A stretch of DNA of 64,000 nt from Pseudaminobacter soli (ex Li et al. 2025) (GTDB taxonomy: Bacteria; Pseudomonadota; Alphaproteobacteria; Rhizobiales; Rhizobiaceae). Below the pieces are notes generated by a model. The model saw only the letters and a program-made list of their open reading frames with translations, ran no database searches and was not told the DNA's origin. How positions within the stretch are numbered: the stretch's first letter is position 1; every line of letters begins with the position of its first letter. The stretch lies in contig NZ_JARXVF010000011.1 of the NCBI RefSeq assembly GCF_029892515.1, forward strand, positions 62,001-126,000. Direction: 5' to 3'. Made by a program: the position numbers and the translations under genes. Of this stretch, positions 25,982-37,147 are shown piece by piece.

Positions 25982-26969
25982 GGTGGTTCTCCTTGATCCT
26001 GTCTATTGCGAGCCCGCACCATTGCGGTCTAGATGGGAATCGGCAGGCCGAAGGCGATCGCCGGCGCACCCATGGGCCGCAGCGAAGCGGAGGATGGCGC
26101 GGGCGCGGCTTTGTTGGGGGGCGAGGAATGCCGGCGCAGCCGGCAGGGGAAGAAAGCCGTGCTGCGCCGTTGCGTCAAAGGCGATCGAGGCTTCAGCCGG
26201 TCTTCGGCCAGATACACCCATCGATGAGACCGCTTTGATGCGCTCACTGTGACGGATGGGCATCGGGGCGACCAGCCTAGCGGCCTCACCGCATCCTGAT
26301 CCTATCCGGCAATGGCGGTTCACCCTCGGATTGTCTGATGCTCGACGGCTGGCCTCTGCTGGCGCCTATCGCCGGGGTGGTTCGCGCCATTGGATGACGC
26401 CCTTGGTGCCATGGCCGTTTTCGACTGTCGTCCCTGATGCTGCCCGCCCCGGTCCTCGCTTCGATAAGGGGCGTCGTGTCGGAGCCGGCCCGAACGCTGA
26501 CTGCTCCTCAACGGCGCCTTGCGCCAACCTCTTCGATGATCAGGTCCGTGCGCTCGAGTGTGCTCCGTCCACCATGCCTTGCTCTGCGATCAGGCTCACA
26601 CGATGTCCTGCCTTTTCGGTTCGGGCGCGGCCATCGCCGTAATGCAAAGGGCCGCCCCTATGCCAATGGCGACTCGCGCTCACGAAGCAAAAGGCAATCT
26701 CCCAGGGTTCAGCGGGCATTAGATGCGTTACAAGGCCGTGGGTCGCGGTCAGTCGGGAATGATTGCAGATGCGACGAATGCGATGGCGACAAGCAGCCCG
26801 ATGACGATACTGCCTTGAACGCCGGCCCCGCCATTGTGATCACGGGCGATGAGTTAGAGAAAGTCGTTGCCGAGCTGAAACTCCCTGCAATTAGCAACGG
26901 GGACTGTCACGCAATTAATTCTACCCTATAAATCATTGATCTATCGCTGACGTTTGTCGAGGGGCAGCC
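25982..26969. other. Gene-poor spacer before the nitrate operon
   Basis: About one kilobase with no gene I can support. Open frames on both strands are short and Pro/Arg/Ser-rich. A short hydrophobic stretch on the minus strand near 26750-26850 (IVIGLLVAIAFVASAII) lacks a start codon. The end of the spacer is AT-richer and must hold the narK promoter; a TTGAT half-site at 26936-26940 is only half of an FNR box. Confidence 0.5.
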
Positions 26970-28241
26970 ATGTCCGAGGCTAAACGCATGACGGTCTTGG
27001 TCGTAAGCACAGCCGCCTTCATGGCGTGCTTTGCCGCATGGATGATGTTCGGCGTTATAGGCATCCCACTGCGCGATCAGTTGCAGCTCAACTCGACGGA
27101 GTTCGGGCTGCTTACGGCGACGCCGGTGTTGACCGGCTCGATCTTTCGTCTGCCACTCGGTATCTGGACCGATCGTTTCGGCGGCCGCATTGTCATGTTC
27201 TTGTTGCTGATCATATGCGCTGTACCGCTGTGGCTCGCCTCCTATGCCAGCGAACTCTGGCAGTTTCTCCTGCTCGGGCTCGCGCTAGGCTTGGTTGGCG
27301 CATCCTTCTCAGTCGGCACGCCCTATGTCGCCCGCTTCTTCCCTCCGGAACGCCGCGGCTTTGCCATGGGCTTCTTTGGAGCCGGCACGGTGGGGGCCGC
27401 GCTCAACATGTTCATCGCGCCAGTATTGATGAACAATTTCGGTTGGCAGGCGGTGCCGCGTTTTTATGCGGTGTTGCTCCTCATCATCGCAATCGTATTC
27501 TGGTTCCTCGCCGCGCCCGATCCTGGGGCAGGTAAAGCCACCTCGCTCCGATCACAGCTTGCGGTCATGAGCGATCGTCGAGTGTGGAAGTATTGCCAGT
27601 ATTATTCGATCGTCTTTGGCGGTTTTACCGCACTGTCGATCTGGATGCCGCAATATTATGTGCGCGAATATGGCTTCTCGATTGCGGTTGCCTCACTTCT
27701 GGCAGCTTGCTTTTCGCTGCCCGGTGGTGCGCTTCGCGCCGTGGGCGGCCTGCTCGCGGATCGGTTCGGCGCCCACAACGTCACCTGGTGGGTCCTGTGG
27801 GTGGCGTGGGTTGCCCTCTTTTTTCTGTCCTATCCGCACACCGAATTCGCCATTCGCACGGTCGACGGCTATCGCCAATTCACGATAGCACTGACGCCTT
27901 GGGTGTTTACGCCATTGCTTTTCGTCGTTGGCGTGACCTTTGCCTTCGGCATGGCGTCCACCTTCAAATATATCGGCGACGACTTTCCGGAGAACCTGGG
28001 CGTCGTCAGTGGCCTCGTCGGCATGGTCGGGGGACTCGGCGGTTTCCTGTTGCCGATCATGTTTGGCGGCCTGCTGGACTGGCTCGGCTTCAATTCGAGC
28101 TGCTTCATGCTGCTCTATGGCGTCGTCTCGGTGTCGCTGATGCTCAGCTACCTGACCGAGGTACGCCAGGCGCCGGTCATGGGGCATGACGACCACGACA
28201 TGGTGGTGTCGCCGCGCTTGAACAAGGAGCCCGCGCAATGA
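26970..28241 (+). CDS. narK: Nitrate/nitrite transporter NarK (MFS)
   Basis: This 423-residue major-facilitator protein has twelve predicted helices. It should import nitrate for the reductase or exchange it for nitrite. It has the Asp/Arg-rich first loop (LGIWTDRFGGR), the glycine-rich nitrate signature GFFGAGTVGAALNMF, and GLVGMVGGLGGF in the second half. It is a single NarK, not the NarK1-NarK2 fusion common in Paracoccus and relatives. It overlaps narG by four bases (ATGA), so transport and reduction are coupled in one transcript. Confidence 0.92.
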   Translation: MSEAKRMTVLVVSTAAFMACFAAWMMFGVIGIPLRDQLQLNSTEFGLLTATPVLTGSIFRLPLGIWTDRFGGRIVMFLLLIICAVPLWLASYASELWQFLLLGLALGLVGASFSVGTPYVARFFPPERRGFAMGFFGAGTVGAALNMFIAPVLMNNFGWQAVPRFYAVLLLIIAIVFWFLAAPDPGAGKATSLRSQLAVMSDRRVWKYCQYYSIVFGGFTALSIWMPQYYVREYGFSIAVASLLAACFSLPGGALRAVGGLLADRFGAHNVTWWVLWVAWVALFFLSYPHTEFAIRTVDGYRQFTIALTPWVFTPLLFVVGVTFAFGMASTFKYIGDDFPENLGVVSGLVGMVGGLGGFLLPIMFGGLLDWLGFNSSCFMLLYGVVSVSLMLSYLTEVRQAPVMGHDDHDMVVSPRLNKEPAQ

Positions 28242-31200
28242 GCCATTTTCTCGACCGGATGACTTATCTCACCCGTCGCCGTGGCACATTCGCCGATGGG
28301 CTTGGCGAACTGCGCGACGAGGATCGCATCTGGGAAGAAGGCTATCGCGAGCGCTGGCAGCACGACAAGATCGTACGCTCCACCCACGGCGTGAACTGTA
28401 CCGGTTCCTGCTCGTGGAAGATCTACGTCAAGAGCGGGCTCGTCACCTGGGAGACGCAACAGACCGACTATCCGCGCACCCGTCCCGGAATGCCGAACCA
28501 CGAGCCACGTGGCTGCTCGCGCGGCGCTTCTTATAGCTGGTATCTCTACAGTGCCAGCCGCATCAAATATCCAATGGTACGCGGCCGCCTCGTCAAGGCA
28601 TGGCGCGAGGCGCGCAAGACACTTGCGCCCGTGGAGGCCTGGACCGCGATCGTCGAGAACCCCGGGACGGCAAGGTCGTACAAATCCATGCGAGGGCGAG
28701 GTGGCTTCGTCCGCTCCAACTGGGAAGAGGTGAGCGAGATCATCGCCGCCGCCAATGTCTACACCATCAAGACCTATGGTCCGGACCGGGTGGTGGGTTT
28801 CTCACCCATTCCGGCGATGTCGATGGTCTCCTATGCCTCAGGCTCGCGCTACATCAGTTTGCTCGGCGGCACCCTGCTTTCCTTCTACGATTGGTATTGC
28901 GATCTGCCGCCATCGAGCCCGCAGACATGGGGTGAGCAGACCGACGTGCCGGAATCCGCCGACTGGTACAATTCCGGCTACATCATCGCCTGGGGTTCGA
29001 ACGTGCCGCAGACCCGCACGCCCGATGCGCATTTCTTTGTCGAGGCGCGCTACAATGGAACCCGCATCATTGCGGTGACGCCGGACTACGCCGAGGTCGC
29101 CAAGTTCGCCGATCTGTGGCTGCACCCCAAGCAGGGCACGGATGCGGCTCTCGCCATGGCCATGGGGCATGTGATCCTGAAGGAGTTCTTCCTCGACCGG
29201 CAGGTTCCCTACTTCCAAGACTATTGCCGCCGCTACACCGACCTGCCCATGTTGGTCATGCTCAAACAGCAGGGCGACCGCTGGGTGGCCGATCGTTACC
29301 TACGCCGCAGCGATCTGCCGGGGGCACCGAAGTCGGATAATTCCGCCTGGAAGACCATGGCGCTGAACGAGGAAAGCGGCGAGCTGGTCGTGCCGCAGGG
29401 ATCGATCGGCTACCGCTGGCCGAAAGACGAGGACCCCGCGGGCAAGTGGAATCTGGAGCCGAAGGACGGCGAGACGGGCGAGGATGTCAGCCTGGCGCTC
29501 TCGCTTCTGGGCAAACATGACGACACGCTTGCCGTGACGTTCCCCTATTTCGGCGGACGCGCGCACGAGCACTTCACCGACAATCCGCAGGATGGCGGCG
29601 ATACGCTGACGCGTAACGTGCCGGTACGCCGCGTCAAGCTGGCGAGGGGCGAGGCGCGCGTCGCCACGGTCTTCGATCTCATGTGTGCGCATTATGGGCT
29701 GGACCGCGGCCTTGGCGGCGCTGCAGCGAAATCCTACGACGACAATGTGCCCTATACGCCGGCCTGGCAGGAGACGATCACTGGTGTGCCGTCGGAGCAT
29801 GCCATAACCGTCGCACGCGGCTTCGCCACAAATGCCGAGAAGACCAAGGGCCGGTCCATGGTGATCATCGGTGCCGGCATGAACCACTGGTATCACCAGG
29901 ACATGAACTATCGCAGCATCATCAACATGCTGATGATGTGCGGCACGGTCGGCGTCTCCGGGGGCGGCTGGGCCCATTATGTCGGGCAGGAGAAGCTACG
30001 GCCGCAGACTGGCTGGACTATGCTCGCTTTCGGTCTGGACTGGGCGCGCCCGCCGCGCCAGATGAACGGCACCTCCTTCTTTTACGCCCATACCGACCAG
30101 TGGCGCTACGAGCGTCTGAACGTCTCCGAAATTCTCTCGCCGCTCGTGAATCCTGCCGACTATCGCGGCAGCTTCATCGACATGAACGTAAAGGCAGAGC
30201 GCATGGGCTGGCTGCCCTCCGCGCCACAGTTCAACGTCAACCCGCTGGGGATTGCCGCACAGGCGGAGAAGGCAGGCATTCCGATCAAGGACCATGTTGT
30301 GGCTGCATTAAAGTCAGGCGATATACGCTTGGCCTGCGAAGACCCCGACAATCCGGTCAATTTCCCGCGCAACCTGTTCATCTGGCGCTCGAACCTTTTC
30401 GGATCGTCCGGCAAGGGGCACGAGTATTTTCTTCGTCATCTGCTCGGCACGCGCCACGGCCTGCAGGGTAAGGATCTGGGCGAAACCGATGGCGAGAAGC
30501 CCAATGATGTCGTCTGGCGCGATCCGGCTCCGGAGGGCAAACTCGATCTCGTCACGACGCTCGATTTTCGTATGTCCACGAGTTGTCTGTACTCCGACAT
30601 CGTGCTGCCGACGGCCACCTGGTACGAGAAGAATGACCTAAATACTTCCGACATGCATCCCTTCATCCATCCGCTGTCGGCAGCGGTGGATCCGGTGTGG
30701 GAGGCGCGCAGCGACTGGGAGACATACAAGACCATCGCCAGGCGCTTTTCGGAACTGGCCGTCGGCCATCTCGGCGTCGAGCAGGACGTCGTGCTGGCAC
30801 CGATCCAGCACGACACGCCCGGTGAACTCGCCCAGCCGGTCGACGTCAAAGACTGGAAGAAGGGTGAGTGCGATCTGGTGCCTGGCGTCACCGCACCGCA
30901 GGTCGTCACGGTCGAGCGCGATTATCCGAATGTCTACCGCCGCTTTACATCGCTTGGTCCCCTCGCTGACAAGCTCGGCAATGGTGGCAAGGGCATAAGC
31001 TGGAATACCGAGGCCGAGGTGAAGGGCCTTGGCGACCTCAACTACCGCGTCAACGATGGCGGGCCGACCCAGGGGCGCCCACGCATCGAAAGCGACATAG
31101 ATGCTGCCGAGACCATTCTTTATCTCGCGCCGGAAACCAACGGCGAGGTGGCGGTGAAGGCGTGGGCGGCGCTTGGCAAGGTGACCGGTCGGGATCATAC

Positions 31201-31995
31201 CCATCTCGCCGAAACGCGCGAGGACGAGAAAATCCGCTTCCGTGATCTGCAGGCTCAACCGCGCAAGATCATTTCCTCGCCTACCTGGTCGGGCATCGAA
31301 AGCGAGCATGTCAGCTATACGGCCGGCTACACCAATGTGAATGAGCTGATCCCCTGGCGCACCGTTACAGGCCGCCAGCAGTTCTATCAGGATCACCGCT
31401 GGCTGCGCGATTTCGGCGAAGGCTTTGCGCTTTACCGGCCGCCTGTCGACACCCGCACGGTGAACAGCATGCTAGGCAAGCACGGCAATGGTGAAACCGA
31501 GATCGTGCTCAATTTCATCACGCCGCACCAGAAATGGGGCATCCACTCTACCTACACCGACAACCTGCTGATGCTGACGCTATCGCGCGGTGGGCCGATT
31601 GTTTGGATCTCGGAAACAGACGCTAAGAGCGCCGGCATCGTCGACAATGACTGGATAGAACTGTTCAACCTGAACGGTGCGATCGTGGCGCGCGCGGTGG
31701 TGAGCCAGCGCGTCCAGCCCGGCATGTGCATGATGTACCACGCGCAGGAAAAGATAGTGAACGTGCCAGGCTCGCAGATCACCGGCCAGCGCGGCGGCAT
31801 CCACAATTCGGTGACGCGCGCTGTGCTGAAGCCCACTCATATGGTCGGCGGCTATGCCCATCTTTCCTATGGGTTCAATTACTATGGCACGGTTGGCTCG
31901 AACCGTGATGAGTTCGTCATCGTGCGCAAGCTCAATCGTATTGACTGGCTCGATCACTCCAATCCGGTCGATCCGGCGCAGAAGGAGGCGGCACC

Positions 31996-31999
<4 letters not shown>
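28238..31999 (+). CDS. narG: Respiratory nitrate reductase, alpha subunit
   Basis: This 1253-residue membrane-bound catalytic subunit reduces nitrate to nitrite with a bis-MGD molybdenum centre, on the cytoplasmic side. The FS0 [4Fe-4S] ligands are visible as His 50, Cys 54, Cys 58 and Cys 93 (HGVNCTGSC and PRGCSRG). The molybdenum-ligating Asp is in WYCDLPP (about residue 222). The cofactor-binding IIAWGSNVPQTRTPDAH motif follows. The N-terminus lacks a Tat signal, as in cytoplasmic NarG. Length matches the family and overlaps with narK and narH are four bases each. Confidence 0.97.
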
Positions 32000-33528
<1,529 letters not shown>

Positions 33529-33531
33529 GCT

Positions 33532-34155
33532 ATGCCGATGATCCTTTTCAAGGCGTTCAGCGCGCTGCTTTCCTATCCCACCGCCGATATGCGCGCGGCA
33601 TTGGCTGAGATTTCTCGCGTGGTCGAGGCTTCGCCATTGATCTCGGCCAGGGAGAAACGTGAACTAGGGGCGCTGATGCGCGAGTTGGGCGAAGGGGACA
33701 CGCTCACCGCCGAGGCCCGCTATGTCGATCTGTTCGACAGAGGGCGGTCGCTTTCGCTGCATCTTTTTGAACATCTGCATGGCGAAAGCCGGGATCGCGG
33801 CGCAGCGATGGTGGAGCTGAAGCAGCTCTACGAAGCCGCCGGCTTCGAGCTGGTCAGTCACGAACTGCCGGATTACCTGCCGGTGGTGCTGGAATATCTG
33901 AGCTGCCGCGACCTGAGCGAGGCGCGCGACCTGCTGGCCGACTGTGCCCATATACTGGCCGCCATCACCCGTTCGCTGATTGCCCGACAGAGCCGTTATG
34001 CGGCTGTCCTACAGGCGCTGCTCGTGATCGCCGGAGAAAAGCCGCTAAACGCAGCCGAGATCAAGCCGGTGAAGGAGCATCATGCCGCGCTCGATCGCGA
34101 CTGGGCCGAACAGCCGGCCTTCGAGGAGCCGCCTGGCGGCCGCCCCAAGCCCTGA
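33532..34155 (+). CDS. narJ: Nitrate reductase assembly chaperone NarJ
   Basis: This 207-residue all-helical TorD/NarJ chaperone holds NarG until the molybdenum cofactor is inserted; it is not part of the final enzyme. Typical pieces are LLSYPTADMRAAL at the start, YVDLFDRGRSLSLHLFEHLHGESRDRGAAM (33721-33810), then LPDYLPVVLEYL. The length fits. It lies three bases after narH and 17 before narI. Confidence 0.93.
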   Translation: MPMILFKAFSALLSYPTADMRAALAEISRVVEASPLISAREKRELGALMRELGEGDTLTAEARYVDLFDRGRSLSLHLFEHLHGESRDRGAAMVELKQLYEAAGFELVSHELPDYLPVVLEYLSCRDLSEARDLLADCAHILAAITRSLIARQSRYAAVLQALLVIAGEKPLNAAEIKPVKEHHAALDRDWAEQPAFEEPPGGRPKP

Positions 34156-34172
34156 GGAAAGGGAGGAATGCC

Positions 34173-34889
34173 GTGTCCGAAAACCATCTCAACACGCTTC
34201 TTTTCGGAATCTATCCCTATGTCTGTCTGGTGGTGCTGCTGCTCGGCAGCCTGATCCGCTTCGACCGGGAGCCCTATACCTGGAAGAGCGATTCCTCGCA
34301 GATGCTGCGCGCGGGCCAGTTGCGCCTCGGCTCCAACCTGTTCCACTACGGTGTCATCGTGGTCATCCTCGGCCACTTCGTCGGCTTTCTCGCGCCGCAC
34401 TGGTTGGTCTCGCCCTTCCTTTCGCCGATCATGCACCAGTTGCTTGCCATGATCGTCGGCGGCATCGCAGGGCTGATCGCCATAATCGGTCTGTCGATGC
34501 TCATCTATCGCCGCCTGGCGGACCCACGCATCAGGCTCAACAGCCGCAAATGGGACATCGCCGTGGTCGTCATGATCTGGCTGCAGCTTGCGCTGGGGCT
34601 GCTCACCGTACCGCTTTCGGCCTTTCACATGGACGGCGTGCTGTTTGAGACGTTAACCAGCTACGTGAAGGGCATCGTCACGCTCGACATGAACGCCTCT
34701 TCCTACATGATCGGCGTGCCGCTGACCTACAAGCTGCACATTCTGCTCGGCTTCACCCTGTTCCTGATCTCGCCCTTCACCCGCATGATCCACATCTGGA
34801 GCGGCGTGGGCGCACTTGCCTACCTGTTCCGGCCCTATCAGATCGTGCGAACGCCGCAGACGCGCGCCAAGGAGCCGATACGCCCATGA
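34173..34889 (+). CDS. narI: Nitrate reductase gamma subunit (cytochrome b)
   Basis: This 238-residue quinol-oxidising membrane subunit has five helices. Four candidate axial haem ligands are in place: His 58 and His 68 in helix II (FHYGVIVVILGHF), and His 189 and His 207 in helix V (LHILLGF, MIHIWSG). I take a GTG start at 34173, six to seven bases after GGGAGG; an ATG just upstream is out of frame. It overlaps the parvulin gene by four bases. Confidence 0.95.
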   Translation: MSENHLNTLLFGIYPYVCLVVLLLGSLIRFDREPYTWKSDSSQMLRAGQLRLGSNLFHYGVIVVILGHFVGFLAPHWLVSPFLSPIMHQLLAMIVGGIAGLIAIIGLSMLIYRRLADPRIRLNSRKWDIAVVVMIWLQLALGLLTVPLSAFHMDGVLFETLTSYVKGIVTLDMNASSYMIGVPLTYKLHILLGFTLFLISPFTRMIHIWSGVGALAYLFRPYQIVRTPQTRAKEPIRP

Positions 34890-35602
34890 CCGCTTATGTG
34901 AATGGCGTCCCGGTTCCGGGTGACGTGGAAGATGCGAAGCTCGCTGTCGTGCGTGAATTGCTGCGGCAACGTGCAGTCGAGGCTGGCTTTCTAGACCCTG
35001 GTGCCATCGACAATGAGGTTGTGGAAGCGGCAATCGAAAAGCTGCTGGCGCAGGACGTGCAGGTTCCGACGCCGAGCGAAGCCGAATGCCAACGCTATTA
35101 TGAAGCGCATCTGGAAGAATTCCGCTCGGGCGATTTGGTCCACGCGCGCCACATCCTGTTCCAGGTGACGCCTTCGGTGAACATTGCCGTCATTCGCGCC
35201 CGCGCCGAGCAGGCACTCAACGAGCTTCTGGCCGACCCGGAGCGCTTTGCCGAGATGGCGCGCGAGCTTTCCAACTGCCCGTCGGGCGAGCAGGGCGGCA
35301 ATCTCGGCCAGATCGGCCGCGGCGACATGGTGCCGGAATTCGAGAGTGCGCTGTTCCGTATCGACGCGCTCGGCATTCTGCCGCATCTGGTGAAAACCCG
35401 TTTCGGCTTTCACATCGTTTCAGTGGACCGGAGCATTCCAGGCGTGGACATTCCCTTCGAGCACGCGCGCGAGCAGATCGCTGAAGCGCTTAGTGCCACT
35501 GTGGAGGAACGGGCGCTGCGCCAATATATCGCCATCCTCGCAGGGCGAGCGGAACTCCTGGGGGTTGAGATTGATGCTGCTGACACCCCGTTGGTGCAGT
35601 AG
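34886..35602 (+). CDS. NifM-like parvulin peptidyl-prolyl isomerase
   Basis: This 238-residue protein has an N-terminal helical region (about residues 1-75) and a PpiC rotamase domain (about 80-195): VHARHILFQV, ARELSNCPSGEQGGNLGQIGRGDMVPEF, and FGFHIVSVDR. It has no signal peptide, so it acts in the cytoplasm. Similar isomerases close nar operons in other proteobacteria and probably help fold the reductase. It is coupled to narI by an ATGA overlap. Confidence 0.88.
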   Translation: MTAYVNGVPVPGDVEDAKLAVVRELLRQRAVEAGFLDPGAIDNEVVEAAIEKLLAQDVQVPTPSEAECQRYYEAHLEEFRSGDLVHARHILFQVTPSVNIAVIRARAEQALNELLADPERFAEMARELSNCPSGEQGGNLGQIGRGDMVPEFESALFRIDALGILPHLVKTRFGFHIVSVDRSIPGVDIPFEHAREQIAEALSATVEERALRQYIAILAGRAELLGVEIDAADTPLVQ

Positions 35603-35693
35603 CCTCCTGAGAGATGTCAAGTTAACTTCGCGGGGCTGAAACTTTTTGGGAGAACTGCGGGCTCAGGCAGCCATGTCGCTGGTCAGGGGGCTG

Positions 35694-35822
35694 TCAGGTC
35701 AACGTCTGAAATTTAAGGCTCGGCTTGGGAGCACCGTTCAGGCCCCGGAAGGCTGAACGCTTGTAGCGAGGCGGAACGGTCTGCATCACCCCACGGACGC
35801 GGCGAGGGCGCCATCCTAACAT
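35694..35822 (-). other. Short basic reading frame, possible transposon remnant
   Basis: A 42-codon frame (MLGWRPRRVRGVMQT start, KPSLKFQTLT end) lies in the gap between the nar operon and the toxin-antitoxin pair. It reads like the end of a transposase-type protein, and the neighbouring 35615-35700 contains the imperfectly repeated elements TGTCAAGTTAAC and TGTCAGGTCAAC. I cannot name a family and the rest of the gap holds nothing else. Confidence 0.3.
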
Positions 35823-35839
35823 GACATCTCCATCCGGCG

Positions 35840-36532
35840 CTATAGCGGCCCTTCTATCGTTGGCGTGGGATCGCCCTTCCAGATCATGCGATAAACGGAT
35901 CCCTGCCTGACCGACTGCACCGCTGCAGGCCTTAGCGCAACGAGGCAGATACCATCCTCGTGCCGCACAGAAGGATAGATGATGCCATTTAGTCCCTCGG
36001 CGCGAGCGCTGTCAGCAAGTGCGTTTCCTATTGGGTAGGCCCTGGTTTGGTCGGGATCAAGCGATGGATGATCTGGCACTTGTCGAAGATCGAGGAAGTC
36101 TCCAGCGAGGCTGCAAAACATCTCCGCATACTCGACCGTAGCGTTATAGTCGCCGGCTTCTGCGAGGGCGTTGGTCAAATGAAAGCCAACCTCGTGGAGG
36201 CAGGTTTCAACTTCGAGCGCCGCATACCAGGCGCCACGGTCCGGTCCGCTAAAACGGTTCGGTTGCCGGGGTTTGGCATAGGCGAACGACGCGTTGATAA
36301 ATGGCGCATGCGGCACGTCGTAGACGAGTTCATTGGCTGCCAGTCCGGAAATCCCTTTGTCCTGTGCGATCAACCTCGTGCTGGTTGCCCCCTCAATCTC
36401 AGCCAGAAGTTCCAGTTCATCCTGGTCATCGACCAGTGGGAGAAGCACTGCCTCGCGAAGGCGGGCAGTCGTCACAAGCCGGACAGTCTTTGGGAACGCC
36501 TCGGTGACGACAGGTACACCTTCGATCGACAA
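35840..36532 (-). CDS. RES-domain toxin (NAD-degrading family)
   Basis: This 230-residue protein of the RES family removes cellular NAD when free of its antitoxin. The RES blocks are visible: GRxY-like FINASFAYAKPRQPNRFS, then GAWYAALEVETCLHEV with the conserved Glu, and the late GLNGIIYPSVRHEDGICLVAL. The start is a TTG at 36532, immediately after the antitoxin stop (TGATTG), with GGAGG eight bases upstream. A rare start here would keep toxin output low. Length suits the family. Confidence 0.88.
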   Translation of the reverse strand: MSIEGVPVVTEAFPKTVRLVTTARLREAVLLPLVDDQDELELLAEIEGATSTRLIAQDKGISGLAANELVYDVPHAPFINASFAYAKPRQPNRFSGPDRGAWYAALEVETCLHEVGFHLTNALAEAGDYNATVEYAEMFCSLAGDFLDLRQVPDHPSLDPDQTRAYPIGNALADSARAEGLNGIIYPSVRHEDGICLVALRPAAVQSVRQGSVYRMIWKGDPTPTIEGPL

Positions 36533-36988
36533 TCAAAGGCCTCCACGAACTGCGTCGACATATCTGCGCACCTCAAGCATTTGGGGAATGCCGCCCTTCA
36601 GCATCGACGCGATCGGGCTCATCCGCCCGAAGAGTGGCCCCCTGTTCTCGAGTTTCGGCCAGCGGTCAGCCATGTCGTCAGCAAACAACAGATGCAACCC
36701 CTTGTAGATTCCGACCATTGCCGAGATGCGGGTCAACTGGTCCTGGCTGAGATGCTTGTCTTTTCCCTCCTGCTTCAAACGCTCCCAGGTGCTTGTAGAA
36801 ACGTCGAGCAGTGCTGCGGCCTGTTGACCCGTCAGGCCCCAACTTTCGACCAGGCGCTTGTATGCCTTGAGTGCCACTTTCGAGAGCCGCTGCCGATCAG
36901 CTTCGGCCGAGAAGTCCTGTCGTTCGGGAAGAGCTGAAATTGGATGAGCAGTTGCTAGCATTGCACTCTCCATCATTTGATGGTTCAT
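36533..36988 (-). CDS. Xre/MbcA-type antitoxin (DUF2384)
   Basis: This protein of up to 151 residues has an N-terminal XRE-like half (SWGLTGQQAAALLDVSTSTWERLKQ) and the C-terminal DUF2384 region (IGxYKGL-like VGIYKGLHLLFAD, then GPLFGRMSPIASMLKGGIPQM). The Gly-rich end normally plugs the toxin active site. The first ATG lies within the operator palindrome, so the true start may be at Met 5, 6 or 10. The toxin gene follows with no gap. Confidence 0.9.
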   Translation of the reverse strand: MNHQMMESAMLATAHPISALPERQDFSAEADRQRLSKVALKAYKRLVESWGLTGQQAAALLDVSTSTWERLKQEGKDKHLSQDQLTRISAMVGIYKGLHLLFADDMADRWPKLENRGPLFGRMSPIASMLKGGIPQMLEVRRYVDAVRGGL

Positions 36989-37005
36989 TTATATATCAAA
37001 TGATG
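36971..37005. promoter_or_regulatory. Inverted repeat operator of the toxin-antitoxin pair
   Basis: CATCATTTGAT (36971-36981) and ATCAAATGATG (36995-37005) form a perfect 11-base inverted repeat around an AT-rich 13-base spacer. It overlaps the possible antitoxin starts and fits repression by the antitoxin complex. Confidence 0.65.
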
Positions 37006-37147
37006 ATGACCTGTCCAGAATGCAAGGCTTGAAGCACGATGTGGCCTTCCCTGTTGCACTTGTCCGAAAAGGATGTGCAACCGATTTCGCAGGGCAGCGC
37101 TCCATGGTTACGTCCTGCGATGCGCGGCGGTGGTGTGCTAGCCAGCG

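Noticed and set aside
26925-26969. FNR/ANR box before narK
   Set aside because: Only a TTGAT half-site is visible; the second half does not match at the required spacing, so no site is called.
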